In this document: piece by piece, positions 1 to 11,121 of the stretch | Position numbering within the stretch: position 1 is the first letter of the stretch | Layout of the letters: the number at the start of each line of letters is the position of its first letter | Assembly (NCBI GenBank): GCA_019321725.1 | Contig: CM033107.1 | Location: 18,653,445-18,717,444 of the forward strand | DNA: 64,000 nt | Source: Paulownia fortunei | Lineage: Eukaryota; Streptophyta; Magnoliopsida; Lamiales; Paulowniaceae | Reading direction: 5' to 3' | Notes under the pieces: generated by a model | Told to the model about the DNA's origin: nothing | The model's database searches: none | Seen by the model: only the letters and a program-made list of their open reading frames with translations | Position numbers and translations under genes: made by a program

Positions 1-546
1 TTCCCAATACCTTGTGTAAACTCTTCTAGAACATAGACAAAAACTTTGAATCTCTATTAGAAATAATAGATAATAGTATACCATGAAGTCTGACCACTTT
101 CTGTATATATATCTGTGCATAACGTTTCATGGAATAGGTGGAATAAATTGAAAGAAAGTGAGCAGATTTGATTAACCTGTCAACGATAACCTAAATAGCA
201 TTATGACCTTTAACTATTTTGGGTAATCCTGACACGAAATCTATAGTAATTCTTTCCCATTTCCATTCTGGAATAAATAAAGGCTACAAGGTTTCTGCTG
301 ATATTTGATGTTCTGCCTTTATTTGTTAACATGTTAAATATTGTTCTACAAATTGAGCAACATTTCTTTTCATATCTAACCACCAGTAATGCGTTATCAA
401 ATCTCTATATATTTTAGTAGCTCCTGGATGCACTGAATATGACATTGAATGTGCCTCTGCCGAAATATCTTCCTAAATATAAATATTGTCTACATTAGGT
501 ACATATAGTCTTTTTTGGAATTAGAAAATACCATTCTCTGACATCT
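1..546 (-). pseudogene. Ty3/gypsy chromovirus integrase fragment
   Basis: Read on the minus strand from about 546 downward, this encodes a decayed Ty3/gypsy integrase. Recognisable pieces in order are YSVHPGATK, ITHYWW, the zinc-binding region ending QIKAEHQ, then ITIDFVSGLPK (first catalytic Asp) and VIVDRL. At least three in-frame stops interrupt it. It closely resembles the integrase of element 1 at 36360-36920, so it is the same chromovirus lineage. The left part runs off the window. On the right it stops abruptly at the 1.64-kb tandem array, so the array lies within or beside this older element. Not functional. Confidence 0.85.
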
Positions 547-1009
547 CGGCATGCCACTACTTTTGATGGAAGGCATGGACAATTGGATCCCACCCAATAT
601 TGACCATTTATGGTTGATATTGAACCAATAAAGGTTCTCAACTTGAAATATTTTCAAGTGAGGGTCATACTAGATTTATTATATAAGGTCTTATCGCTTT
701 CTTTTCTTATTTATTTAATGTTCACTATCCTAACGATGGCAAATATAAATCATAAGGAAGCATTAAATAAACACAACATATACCACATACATACTAAAAT
801 AAATAGATCCACTTGAGAAAAAGTGGATCAAGGTCAATCTAAGGGTGATAATTAAAATGCAAATAGACCTATCTATTACATAACTGTATCCCATATATTT
901 ATGGGCCTTGATTTCTCGTATTTCCTCCGTCTTCATTCAATCTTCTTGTAATGTCCGTCAAATTACAAAAAGATTAACCTCACCGCCTAATTCTACTCTC
1001 ATTACATTT

Positions 1010-2130
1010 ACCTCTACCAACGAATTTCAAAATCACAGTATTGCTAATCTATTTCTACTTGGATCCTTTGATGAGACCTTCGCTTCTTTGCTTGTGTGAA
1101 TAGCCCCCATTGTTATCGTTGTACTCCAGTACTCAATCAATAATAGTTGGAACTACATCCAGCACTTGGATTAAGTTTTCTATCCAAACAGTCCATTTTC
1201 ATAGCATCGCATGCCTCGATATATTTAATCATGGTGGTGGAATTTATGGTTGTTATAAGCTTGGAACTCTTTCCAACTAACCATCCCACTATTTAAGATG
1301 AACACGAATCTAGACATAGATTTCAAGTCATCTACTTTAGATTAAAAACTAGATAAAGCATCTTAGTTTCAGTTCTCCATATCCGTACTCCAAAAAGAAA
1401 TCCTTAGTGCTTCATAAGTGCTAAAGATCATCTTTACAGCTTTCAATGCTTTTCTTTCATTGAAATTATGGATATCTGCTCGTAACACGCAGAGCATTTC
1501 TGATATCAAATCATGTACATAAATTTGCATATTTATGCTTTCTTTCTAGGATACATAAAGTATGTGAGTCATTATTTCTCTTTCTTTGAAAAGTCTTTAG
1601 GGACGAGGACTTCGAAAGAGCAATCTCATGACTCAAAAACAAGAATCTCTCCTAGGATTTTTCCATGCTAAACCCTTTTAGCATCTAATATATGTACTTT
1701 AATTTAGGATAGTCTAAGCATTCTTTAAAATCTATCTCCATAAATCTCAATCCCCAATCCCTAGGATGCTTATCCCAAATCCCTCTTGGAGAACTTTGTA
1801 GATGACAAGTCTCAATTGACTGCAATATTTCTATATCATCCCTATGAGTAAAATGTCATCAACGTAAAACACAACAATCATCACCATACTCCTTTGTTAG
1901 ATCAATATTCAAAAAGGAGATCCTCCATGCTGTTTTCTAGCAAGAGGCTCTTATCATATCAATGGCCCCGAGATCCTTTTAGATCTCATTGGAGGTTCTG
2001 TACTAGAAGTTTTAGTAAATTTTTCATACATCATTGCCAATTGTAAGACAAACTATGGTTCTTGAACTATTTCAAGTTCTATGATCTAGCCATTTCTATA
2101 GAAATTCCTTCTTCTCAAAGGAGTATGGTG
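1010..2130 (-). pseudogene. Copia RT/RNase H remnant in array copy 1
   Basis: On the minus strand this reads from the integrase-RT linker (EFL, IIELE, VQEP pieces near 2060-2125) into RT, with the catalytic box YVDDIL at about 1850-1868 and IEILQS after it. A stretch similar to an RT C-terminus follows, then RNase H (SFWS, KVDDLKSMS, SWK, EAKVSSKDPS). Several stops and frameshifts occur. Upstream RT, integrase and gag are missing. It is a pseudogene inside the repeat unit. Confidence 0.8.
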
Positions 2131-2649
2131 ATGATTGTTGTGGTATCCCACGACTCATGGCCAATGGACTAAATGCGGTAGCGTATCGGCATGCCACTAC
2201 TTTTGATGGAAGGCATGGACAATTGGATCCCACCCAATATTGACCATTTATGGTTGATATTGAACCAATAAAGGTTCTCAACTTGAAATATTTTCAAGTG
2301 AGGGTCATACTAGATTTATTATATAAGGTCTTATCGCTTTCTTTTCTTATTTATTTAATGTTCACTATCCTAACGATGGCAAATATAAATCATAAGGAAG
2401 CATTAAATAAACACAACATATACCACATACATACTAAAATAAATAGATCCACTTGAGAAAAAGTGGATCAAGGTCAATCTAAGGGTGATAATTAAAATGC
2501 AAATAGACCTATCTATTACATAACTGTATCCCATATATGTATGGGCCTTGATTTCTCGTATTTCCTCCGTCTTCATTCAATCTTCTTGTAATGTCCGTCA
2601 AATTACAAAAAGATTAACCTCACCGCCTAATTCTACTCTCATTACATTT

Positions 2650-3769
2650 ACCTCTACCAACGAATTTCAAAATCACAGTATTGCTAATCTATTTCTACTT
2701 GGATCCTTTGATGAGACCTTCGCTTCTTTGCTTGTGTGAATAGCCCCCATTGTTATCGTTGTACTCCAGTACTCAATCAATAATAGTTGGAACTACATCC
2801 AGCACTTGGATTAAGTTTTCTATCCAAACAGTCCATTTTCATAGCATCGCATGCCTCGATATATTTAATCATGGTGGTGGAATTTATGGTTGTTATAAGC
2901 TTGGAACTCTTTCCAACTAACCATCCCACTATTTAAGATGAACACGAATCTAGACATAGATTTCAAGTCATCTACTTTAGACTAAAAACTAGATGAAGCA
3001 TCTTAGTTTCAGTTCTCCATATCCGTACTCCAAAAAGAAATCCTTAGTGCTTCATAAGTGCTAAAGATCATCTTTACAGCTTTCAATGCTTTTCTTTCAT
3101 TGAAATTATGGATATCTGCTCGTAACACGCAGAGCATTTCTGATATCAAATCATGTACATAAATTTGCATATTTATGCTTTCTTTCTAGGATACATAAAG
3201 TATGTGAGTCATTATTTCTCTTTCTTTGAAAAGTCTTTAGGGACGAGGACTTCGAAAGAGCAATCTCATGACTCAAAAACAAGAATCTCTCCTAGGATTT
3301 TTCCATGCTAAACCCTTTTAGCATCTAATATATGTACTTTAATTTAGGATAGTCTAAGCATTCTTTAAAATCTATCTCCATAAATCTCAATCCCAATCCC
3401 TAGGATGCTTATCCCAAATCCCTCTTGGAGAACTTTGTAGATGACAAGTCTCAATTGACTGCAATATTTCTATATCATCCCTATGAGTAAAATGTCATCA
3501 ACGTAAAACACAACAATCATCACCATACTCCTTTGTTAGATCAATATTCAAAAAGGAGATCCTCCATGCTGTTTTCTAGCAAGAGGCTCTTATCATATCA
3601 ATGGCCCGAGATCCTTTTAGATCTCATTGGAGGTTCTGTACTAGAAGTTTTAGTAAATTTTTCATACATCATTGCCAATTGTAAGACAAACTATGGTTCT
3701 TGAACTATTTCAAGTTCTATGATCTAGCCATTTCTATAGAAATTCCTTCTTCTCAAAGGAGTATGGTGA
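2650..3769 (-). pseudogene. Copia RT/RNase H remnant in array copy 2
   Basis: This is the same minus-strand RT (YVDDIL box) and RNase H remnant as in copy 1, with the same stops. It carries two single-base deletions relative to copy 1 (in the CCCCAATCC and GGCCCCGAG runs), which explains the 1638-base spacing to the next copy. No selection on reading frame is evident. Confidence 0.8.
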
Positions 3770-4287
3770 TGATTGTTGTGGTATCCCACGACTCATGGCC
3801 AATGGACTAAATGCGGTAGCGTATCGGCATGCCACTACTTTTGATGGAAGGCATGGACAATTGGATCCCACCCAATATTGACCATTTATGGTTGATATTG
3901 AACCAATAAAGGTTCTCAACTTGAAATATTTTCAAGTGAGGGTCATACTAGATTTATTATATAAGGTCTTATCGCTTTCTTTTCTTATTTATTTAATGTT
4001 CACTATCCTAACGATGGCAAATATAAATCATAAGGAAGCATTAAATAAACACAACATATACCACATACATACTAAAATAAATAGATCCACTTGAGAAAAA
4101 GTGGATCAAGGTCAATCTAAGGGTGATAATTAAAATGCAAATAGACCTATCTATTACATAACTGTATCCCATATATGTATGGGCCTTGATTTCTCGTATT
4201 TCCTCCGTCTTCATTCAATCTTCTTGTAATGTCCGTCAAATTACAAAAAGATTAACCTCACCGCCTAATTCTACTCTCATTACATTT

Positions 4288-5408
4288 ACCTCTACCAACG
4301 AATTTCAAAATCACAGTATTGCTAATCTATTTCTACTTGGATCCTTTGATGAGACCTTCGCTTCTTTGCTTGTGTGAATAGCCCCCATTGTTATCGTTGT
4401 ACTCCAGTACTCAATCAATAATAGTTGGAACTACATCCAGCACTTGGATTAAGTTTTCTATCCAAACAGTCCATTTTCATAGCATCGCATGCCTCGATAT
4501 ATTTAATCATGGTGGTGGAATTTATGGTTGTTATAAGCTTGGAACTCTTTCCAACTAACCATCCCACTATTTAAGATGAACACGAATCTAGACATAGATT
4601 TCAAGTCATCTACTTTAGACTAAAAACTAGATGAAGCATCTTAGTTTCAGTTCTCCATATCCGTACTCCAAAAAGAAATCCTTAGTGCTTCATAAGTGCT
4701 AAAGATCATCTTTACAGCTTTCAATGCTTTTCTTTCATTGAAATTATGGATATCTGCTCGTAACACGCAGAGCATTTCTGATATCAAATCATGTACATAA
4801 ATTTGCATATTTATGCTTTCTTTCTAGGATACATAAAGTATGTGAGTCATTATTTCTCTTTCTTTGAAAAGTCTTTAGGGACGAGGACTTCGAAAGAGCA
4901 ATCTCATGACTCAAAAACAAGAATCTCTCCTAGGATTTTTCCATGCTAAACCCTTTTAGCATCTAATATATGTACTTTAATTTAGGATAGTCTAAGCATT
5001 CTTTAAAATCTATCTCCATAAATCTCAATCCCCAATCCCTAGGATGCTTATCCCAAATCCCTCTTGGAGAACTTTGTAGATGACAAGTCTCAATTGACTG
5101 CAATATTTCTATATCATCCCTATGAGTAAAATGTCATCAACGTAAAACACAACAATCATCACCATACTCCTTTGTTAGATCAATATTCAAAAAGGAGATC
5201 CTCCATGCTGTTTTCTAGCAAGAGGCTCTTATCATATCAATGGCCCCGAGATCCTTTTAGATCTCATTGGAGGTTCTGTACTAGAAGTTTTAGTAAATTT
5301 TTCATACATCATTGCCAATTGTAAGACAAACTATGGTTCTTGAACTATTTCAAGTTCTATGATCTAGCCATTTCTATAGAAATTCCTTCTTCTCAAAGGA
5401 GTATGGTG
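4288..5408 (-). pseudogene. Copia RT/RNase H remnant in array copy 3
   Basis: Third copy of the minus-strand RT/RNase H remnant. It is almost base-for-base the same as copies 1 and 2, with one visible private change near its right end (ACTTATGGCC for ACTCATGGCC). Stops are shared with the other copies, so the decay predates the duplication. Confidence 0.8.
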
Positions 5409-5842
5409 ATGATTGTTGTGGTATCCCACGACTTATGGCCAATGGACTAAATGCGGTAGCGTATCGGCATGCCACTACTTTTGATGGAAGGCATGGACAA
5501 TTGGATCCCACCCAATATTGACCATTTATGGTTGATATTGAACCAATAAAGGTTCTCAACTTGAAATATTTTCAAGTGAGGGTCATACTAGATTTATTAT
5601 ATAAGGTCTTATCGCTTTCTTTTCTTATTTATTTAATGTTCACTATCCTAACGATGGCAAATATAAATCATAAGGAAGCATTAAATAAACACAACATATA
5701 CCACATACATACTAAAATAAATAGATCCACTTGAGAAAAAGTGGATCAAGGTCAATCTAAGGGTGATAATTAAAATGCAAATAGACCTATCTATTACATA
5801 ACTGTATCCCATATATGTATGGGCCTTGATTTCTCGTATTTC

Positions 5843-6850
5843 GTCCGTCCATTCAATCTTCATGTCCTCTTAATTACTAAAGATTACAAATAGATCTTCC
5901 ACGAATTTATCAAGAACAATCACTACTTGATCTTGATACTCATTCACTTGTATCAATAAACATTATTCTATCTCCATTAATCGAAATAATAGTTGAACTT
6001 TTCCAGTTTTGATAGTCGTTTATCTCAACAGAATTTCAAACATCCATAACTTAACTTGAAATGAGTATGATATTTGTTGAATCAGTGTGAATTATCTAAA
6101 CTAGACATCTCATGTTAAGAAGAAACCACTTCCATTTACTTTGCATCGCATGGACACGAATATAATGTCTAATCTTAGACTAGAAATCTTTAGTGCGTTG
6201 TTTACTCCAAGGATACTTTCAACATAATCCTATTAATAGTTTAAACGAATCATCCAGCACTTTCAATTAAGTTTTCTATTCTATACGAACAGTGCATTTT
6301 ACAGTAAGCAATCCACGCAGTAGCTCATCTTTCTGATATTAAATCATGTGGTGAGCAATTTATGCTTTTAAAGCTTGGAACTCCTTTCCAAGCTTCACGA
6401 TCTCACTGATTTAAGAATGAACCACGAAATGCAATCAGATACATAAATTACTAGAGTCAATTCTTACGTCTTCAAATCTATACCCAAACCTGGATGTTAG
6501 CCAAATTCTCTATTGACTATCTCATTACTGGTAGTTCAATCTCATGTCTTCCGATGTAGTGCCAAAAAATATCAGACATACCTTAGAGTAATATTCATTA
6601 AAAGTCTCCTATTTTCTAAAAGCATCATGAAATTTCCCAATCTTATAATGCTTACCTTTTCAGATGGAAATTATGTATCTGCTCATAACAGCTCAATTGT
6701 AAGCAAACTATTCCTTATAGAACTCCCTAAGTGTTCTTAAAATTTTATTTAGGCTTTCATTTCTTAGGAATGCTAATATAAAAGAGTGGTATGTGACTCA
6801 TTGAGTTCTCTATTACTTGTCTATGGCAGAGCTCTGTAGTATCAAGGGCC
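5843..6850 (-). repeat. Strongly diverged copy of the array unit
   Basis: After 5842 the sequence stops matching the array at the near-identical level, but the same words continue in the same order with many small indels: CATCCAGCACTTTCAATTAAG near 6250, AAGCTTGGAACTCC near 6372, ATGTATCTGCTCATAACAG near 6672, and GTGACTCATTGAGTTCTC near 6794. Each has a counterpart in the unit (1150-1590 of copy 1). It is therefore a heavily mutated further copy or an independent older copia relic. No open coding frame remains. Confidence 0.6.
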
Positions 6851-6959
6851 CTGGTGATATAGGTTATTGTTGACGATATATTCGGAAAAAGCCTAGTACT
6901 CATGCAATGACCTGAAATACTATGGCTAAGAATTAATCTTTGTCTCCTTAGGTTAATTT

Positions 6960-7605
6960 TTACTCAAGGTGCCCACTTAAGATATTAGTCAAACCACGGG
7001 GCTGGGAGCACTAGAATGCTGTAAAGCATATGACTCAAGTATCTTCTGGATAACTTTAGGAGGATATATTGCTAGATTTATTCAACTCCAAAATTCCGGT
7101 GCAGTGGGCTTACTGATTTGATTTTCAGGTTGATAGGGACTCTCGTAAGTCTTACATCAAGGGTCAGTATTTCACATTGGATCATTAGGGTGCGTTGTTT
7201 GAGGAGTATCAAGCAATCTTGTATTGCTGATTCCACAATGGAGGCGGAATAGTGGTGGCTTGTTGAGCAGCTAAAGAAGTCGTGTGGCCTGAGGAAGTTT
7301 TGGATGAGCCTTGAGGTGCGTCCTTCTAAATGTACAGACCATTACTTTACACTTGTGACAACAGTGGAGTAGTGACAAATGCAAAAGAGCCCAAAAACCC
7401 ATCAACGTGGAAAAACACATTGAACTAAAGCTATCACCTTGTTAGAGATATCGTTTCAACGAGGAGATGGACAGTGAATTGTAAAGATTGCATTTGCAGA
7501 GAAATCTTGTTTTTGATCCCACTTTACCTATGCTTAACCATTAGAGTTTTGAGAGGCATATTGAATGAATAGGGCATACTAAACATGTGTCCTCATTACT
7601 CTAGG
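6960..7605 (+). pseudogene. Ty1/copia RNase H, C-terminal end of pol
   Basis: Plus-strand remnant of a copia polyprotein 3' end in several frames. In order: HWNAVKHM-like start (about 7000-7040), VDRDSRKS (about 7130-7155), an IADSTMEAE-like piece (about 7225-7250), AAKEVV (about 7270-7290), the DNSGVV block (about 7355-7375), NAKEPKN (about 7380-7400), and VFERHIE near the end. This is the standard order of RNase H in plant copia elements. Stops and frameshifts are frequent. It is followed directly by a purine-rich tract and an LTR start, as expected for the end of pol. Upstream pol is missing or replaced by the diverged repeat. Confidence 0.8.
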
Positions 7606-7620
7606 GCAAGTGTGGAGAAT
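7606..7620 (+). other. Polypurine tract of the copia element
   Basis: GGGCAAGTGTGGAGAAT ends at base 7620, immediately before the LTR start TGTTGATAG. Plant copia elements typically prime plus-strand DNA from such a tract next to the 3' LTR. Confidence 0.6.
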
Positions 7621-9052
7621 TGTTGATAGTATTATGCCTCATCGAGTAAAATTATGATATGTAATATGAAATATTTTGAAAATAAAATATTTGTTTCTGG
7701 TATTAGTTACTATAAAATCATTTGAGCTTGCATTTTATCCCATGAATTGTTTTGATATTATAAATGAGTGTTTATAGTCGTAAACACAAAAAAAATCGAT
7801 TTATTAATTCAATCCAAAAGAAATTATTGTCCACGATCGATAAATAAATATGGACAATTTATTTTGACAAGATCATTTCAATTTTATAGAAGTCTATCTT
7901 TTACTTGGTAATAAAATGAAAATACATTTTTAATGTATTTGGATTGGATCTATCACGTGAAATTAAAATTGTGATTTGACCATACAGATTTTAATTTCAC
8001 TTGATTGTCGATACGTGACACCCTTAATCCTGAACGAGTAATGAACTTCGATTACAAACTTGAAGTTCCTTAAAGCACCAATGAGAGTGAGATCAAATTG
8101 ATGATCAAATATCTCGGTATTTAGGGAATTAAAGGAAATAACGAAGAACATAATTCGTAATATGGAGTCCGTCACCTATTTAATAGGCATTGATCATGAT
8201 CTCACGAGTTCTTCTTATAGACAGTAAAATCTGAGTTCAGTAATTTCAATATTGATTGTTGAATTATAGTGTGATGTGATCACATGGGACTGTCAAATAG
8301 AAGTTGAAGTTGAGTATTTATGAATATTGGAAAATGAGAGTTTTGGTCAATTTACCCTATTCCAATTATTCCAATTGATCGGGGGGTAACATGTAAGATC
8401 GATAAATCAGAGGAATATATATAATATATATATATATAATTGATTATTATTATTAGCTTCAGTAATTCCAATTAGATTAAGAGTGCAGCCTCGTTTCTTT
8501 AGTGGAATGAAATAAGATTAATAAATTATTTTGACCAGTCATGAGTTGACTGAGTCAAAATTAATTTATTGAAGCTTAATGCTAATTGAGTCCCGACCAG
8601 GTCCCTTTGGTTGGCTCCGGTATATAAGGATTGACTAAATTACAAGAGTTGTAATTTTATTACAACTGCATAAAATTTGGGATAGGAAAAGATCTTATCA
8701 GATAAGATTCCTGAATTCTTATCAAATAAGAATTCTATTTCTCCAGGGATTCCCGGATTGATTTATATTCAACTTTCATCGTTGTGCCCACACATAGAAA
8801 AAAAAAAGTGTAGTTTTAAAGTTCTTGAGAGAATACCAAAGAAGGTTTGGAGGTTTGGAAGTGTGACACCATTCAATTGCGACAAAAGATTATTGTAGAA
8901 ATCATTTCAGATGTAATTTTTTCTAATTTTTTTTTAACCAATTAATCAATTTCGGTTAAATATGCATTATGATCAAAAAATCATATGACGGGATGTTTGG
9001 AATAATAGAAAAATTAATTTTTATGATTGAACGATCATTTTCTTGGTTAACA
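7621..9052 (+). mobile_element. Copia 3' LTR (about 1.43 kb)
   Basis: Starts with TGTTGATAG right after the PPT. A candidate end is GGTTAACA at 9045-9052, giving the TG...CA termini and a short TGTT/AACA inverted repeat. A TATA-like GGTATATAAGG lies near 8619, followed by a region with strong short inverted repeats (8690-8735). The 5' part of this element is not visible, so a target duplication cannot be tested. The left boundary is firm; the right boundary is inferred. Confidence 0.55.
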
Positions 9053-9885
9053 AATATATATAGATATATGTGTATATGTAATTGACAATAAATTTATAGA
9101 GATATTAGTGCGAGTATAAAGAAAAAGAAGTTCATATAATGGTGTTAAAGTTCTACTAATATGATTTATAGACTATAATAATGTATGGAAAATAAAATTT
9201 TTTTTGACTTTAATAAAGAAATTAAAAGAGAAAAATACAAGGTTTTTTTTAAATAATTTAAGAAAATATTGATTTTGTTAATTTTTTTTTTAACTCACAC
9301 TTTGTAAAATATATAAAAAAAGAAGCAATGTATCCAAAAACGTATGGGACACTCCTTGGGCCGTGTTGAGATTTTTTTTTTTCTTAACATTTATGGGAAT
9401 GCCAAATGGCGTATCGGAGGCGTGTCAGTGCCAACATGGTATTTGACTCATCTCTGACATGAGACAAATAATTATTTAAAATGTTAGTACATTATAGGTT
9501 TTAATTTTATGGAGTGCATTATGGATTTTGACCATCCTCTCCAAACTTTCATGTAAAATCTAAATATAAGTACTTATGTTAATTTACACAAATATTTCTA
9601 TATATTTAAGCATGCATATACGTAATTTATGTGTAATATCCATTTTGAAATATGTTTATATCACACACAAACACATATAGCATCAGATTAAATAAGAATA
9701 AAAATGTTTATCGTAATATTTTCAGTATATATGAAGCAGACAGTTTTATTGTGCAATAATTGCATTTTTAAGAATCCATTATTTTTATAATAATTTTGAA
9801 AATTAAAATTATTTTTATTACATATTTTTTTCTTTGGTAAAAATGGGTATAATAAATCTAAATACATGGGCTACGGCACGATAGT
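9053..9885. other. AT-rich stretch without recognisable gene
   Basis: No open frame with family resemblance was seen. The sequence is AT-rich with several T homopolymers. It may hold an old decayed insertion, but nothing can be named. Confidence 0.5.
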
Positions 9886-11121
9886 GGGGTTTTTATCAAA
9901 ATATTATATTTTAAAAAATTAATTGTCAAAATATCGTAAAATAAAAATGGGTTAAGTTTTTATAGTAAAGCGTTAGTCCGACTAACGCTTTCTATTTTTT
10001 TTTTTTTTTTATTCGGATACGTTAGCCAAAGTGTTACCCAAGATAACGCTTTGTCAAAATGCCAAATTGTCAAATTGTCATTTTGTCAAAGCGTTAAGGT
10101 AACGCTTTGTTTTTTTTTTTTTTTTTTTTTTTTATTTAATTTTTTTATTAAATTTAAATAATATAATTTCACACATATATATATTTATTAATTAAAATAT
10201 GTTAATTGTGTGTATATATATATGTGTAATTTATTCATATTATATGTATTTAGTATTTTGTGTAATTATATTATTACACATGTAAATACAAAAAAATTAA
10301 ATATTAAATAAAATTTAACCAATTTTTTTAAAAAAATATTATATAAATAAATTTCAAACATTTTATCAGTTTACAATGTATATAATCTGTTTAATTTGAT
10401 TACTCTATTCATTTATATAATAAAAAAATTAACCATTAATTAAATTTTATTTAAAATTTAAAATATTTATATTTATGTGTGTAATAGTATAATTATACAA
10501 AATGCTAAATACACATAATATGAATAAATTACAAATATATATACAATTGATATATTTTAATTAATAATTATATATATGAAATTAAATTATTTAAATTAAA
10601 AATATAAAATAAATATAAAACAAAAAAAACAAAAAAACAAAAAAACAAAAAAACAAAAAGAGAATTTGGAATTTGCCAAAGCATTACACCGTGTAACGCT
10701 TTTGGCAAATTCCAAATTTGTCAAAGCGTTATTTCGGGTAACGCTTTGGCTGGCGTTATCTCGGGTAATGCTTTGGTCAAAGCGTTATCCGGGGTAATGC
10801 TTCCACATGAAAAATAAAAAAATTAAAATTGAAAGTGTTACACTGTTTAACGCTTTGTCATAAAAATCTAAACTTCAATTATTACATGGTATTTTAAGAA
10901 TTATTTAATTTAATTATAATATTTTGCTAAAAAAACCCCGTTATCTCGGATAATGCTTTGGTCAAAGCGTTATCCGGGGTAACGCTTCCGCATGAAAAAT
11001 AAAAAAATTAAAATTAAAAATGTTACACCGTTTAATGCTTTGACATAAAAATCTAAACTCTAATTATTACACGATATTTTAAAAATTATTTAATTTAATT
11101 ATAATATTTTGCTAAAAACCC
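9886..11121. mobile_element. Foldback or MITE-like element with long imperfect inverted repeats
   Basis: The left end GGGGTTTTTATCAAAATATT near 9886 is matched in inverted orientation by the right end (AATATTTTGCTAAAAACCC, ending 11121). Inside, 10135-10322 pairs with 10435-10615 as inverted arms of about 185 bp. The outer parts are packed with short perfect or near-perfect palindromes of AAAGCGTTA and TAACGCTTT, for example 10-bp arms at 9967-9976 and 9982-9991, and at 10087-10096 and 10100-10109. No transposase frame is present. The GGG-start and long arms recall Mutator-type non-autonomous elements, but no clear 9-bp target duplication was found, so the superfamily is open. Confidence 0.65.
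10755..11121. repeat. Tandem duplication of the foldback right end (185-bp unit)
   Basis: GTTATCTCGG begins at 10755 and again at 10940. The two ~185-bp copies (10755-10939 and 10940-11121) run in parallel through the GTCAAAGCGTTATCCGGGGTAA hairpin (quoted to 20 bases: GTCAAAGCGTTATCCGGGGT) and the AT-rich terminus, each ending in GCTAAAAA-CCC. The element therefore has two consecutive right termini. Confidence 0.75.

Larger units (their letters stand above)
547..5842. repeat. Tandem array of a 1.64-kb copia-derived unit (3 full copies plus a partial)
   Basis: The same sequence recurs with period 1640, 1638 and 1640 bases: copies 547-2186, 2187-3824, 3825-5464 and a partial copy 5465-5842. 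The three full copies differ by only a handful of substitutions and single-base indels (for example CCCCAATCC versus CCCAATCC, and GGCCCCGAG versus GGCCCGAG), so identity is above 99 percent. Each unit is a fusion of about 0.46 kb matching the copia 5' leader seen at 53540-54030 with about 1.1 kb of minus-strand copia RT and RNase H. LTR, gag, protease and most of integrase are absent. The short ORFs that repeat in each copy are incidental. The array is either a recent amplification or an assembly duplication. Confidence 0.95.

Noticed and set aside
610..5734. Repeated 68-, 63- and 61-codon ORFs, conserved in every array copy, as a new gene family
   Set aside because: Their identity is explained by the recent duplication of the whole unit. 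They lie over copia leader and antisense to pol relics and have no domain or coding signature.
9886..11121. The regularly spaced short palindromes as a CRISPR array
   Set aside because: The repeats are of variable form, spacing is irregular, spacers are not unique sequence, and the context is plant transposon DNA with no cas gene.
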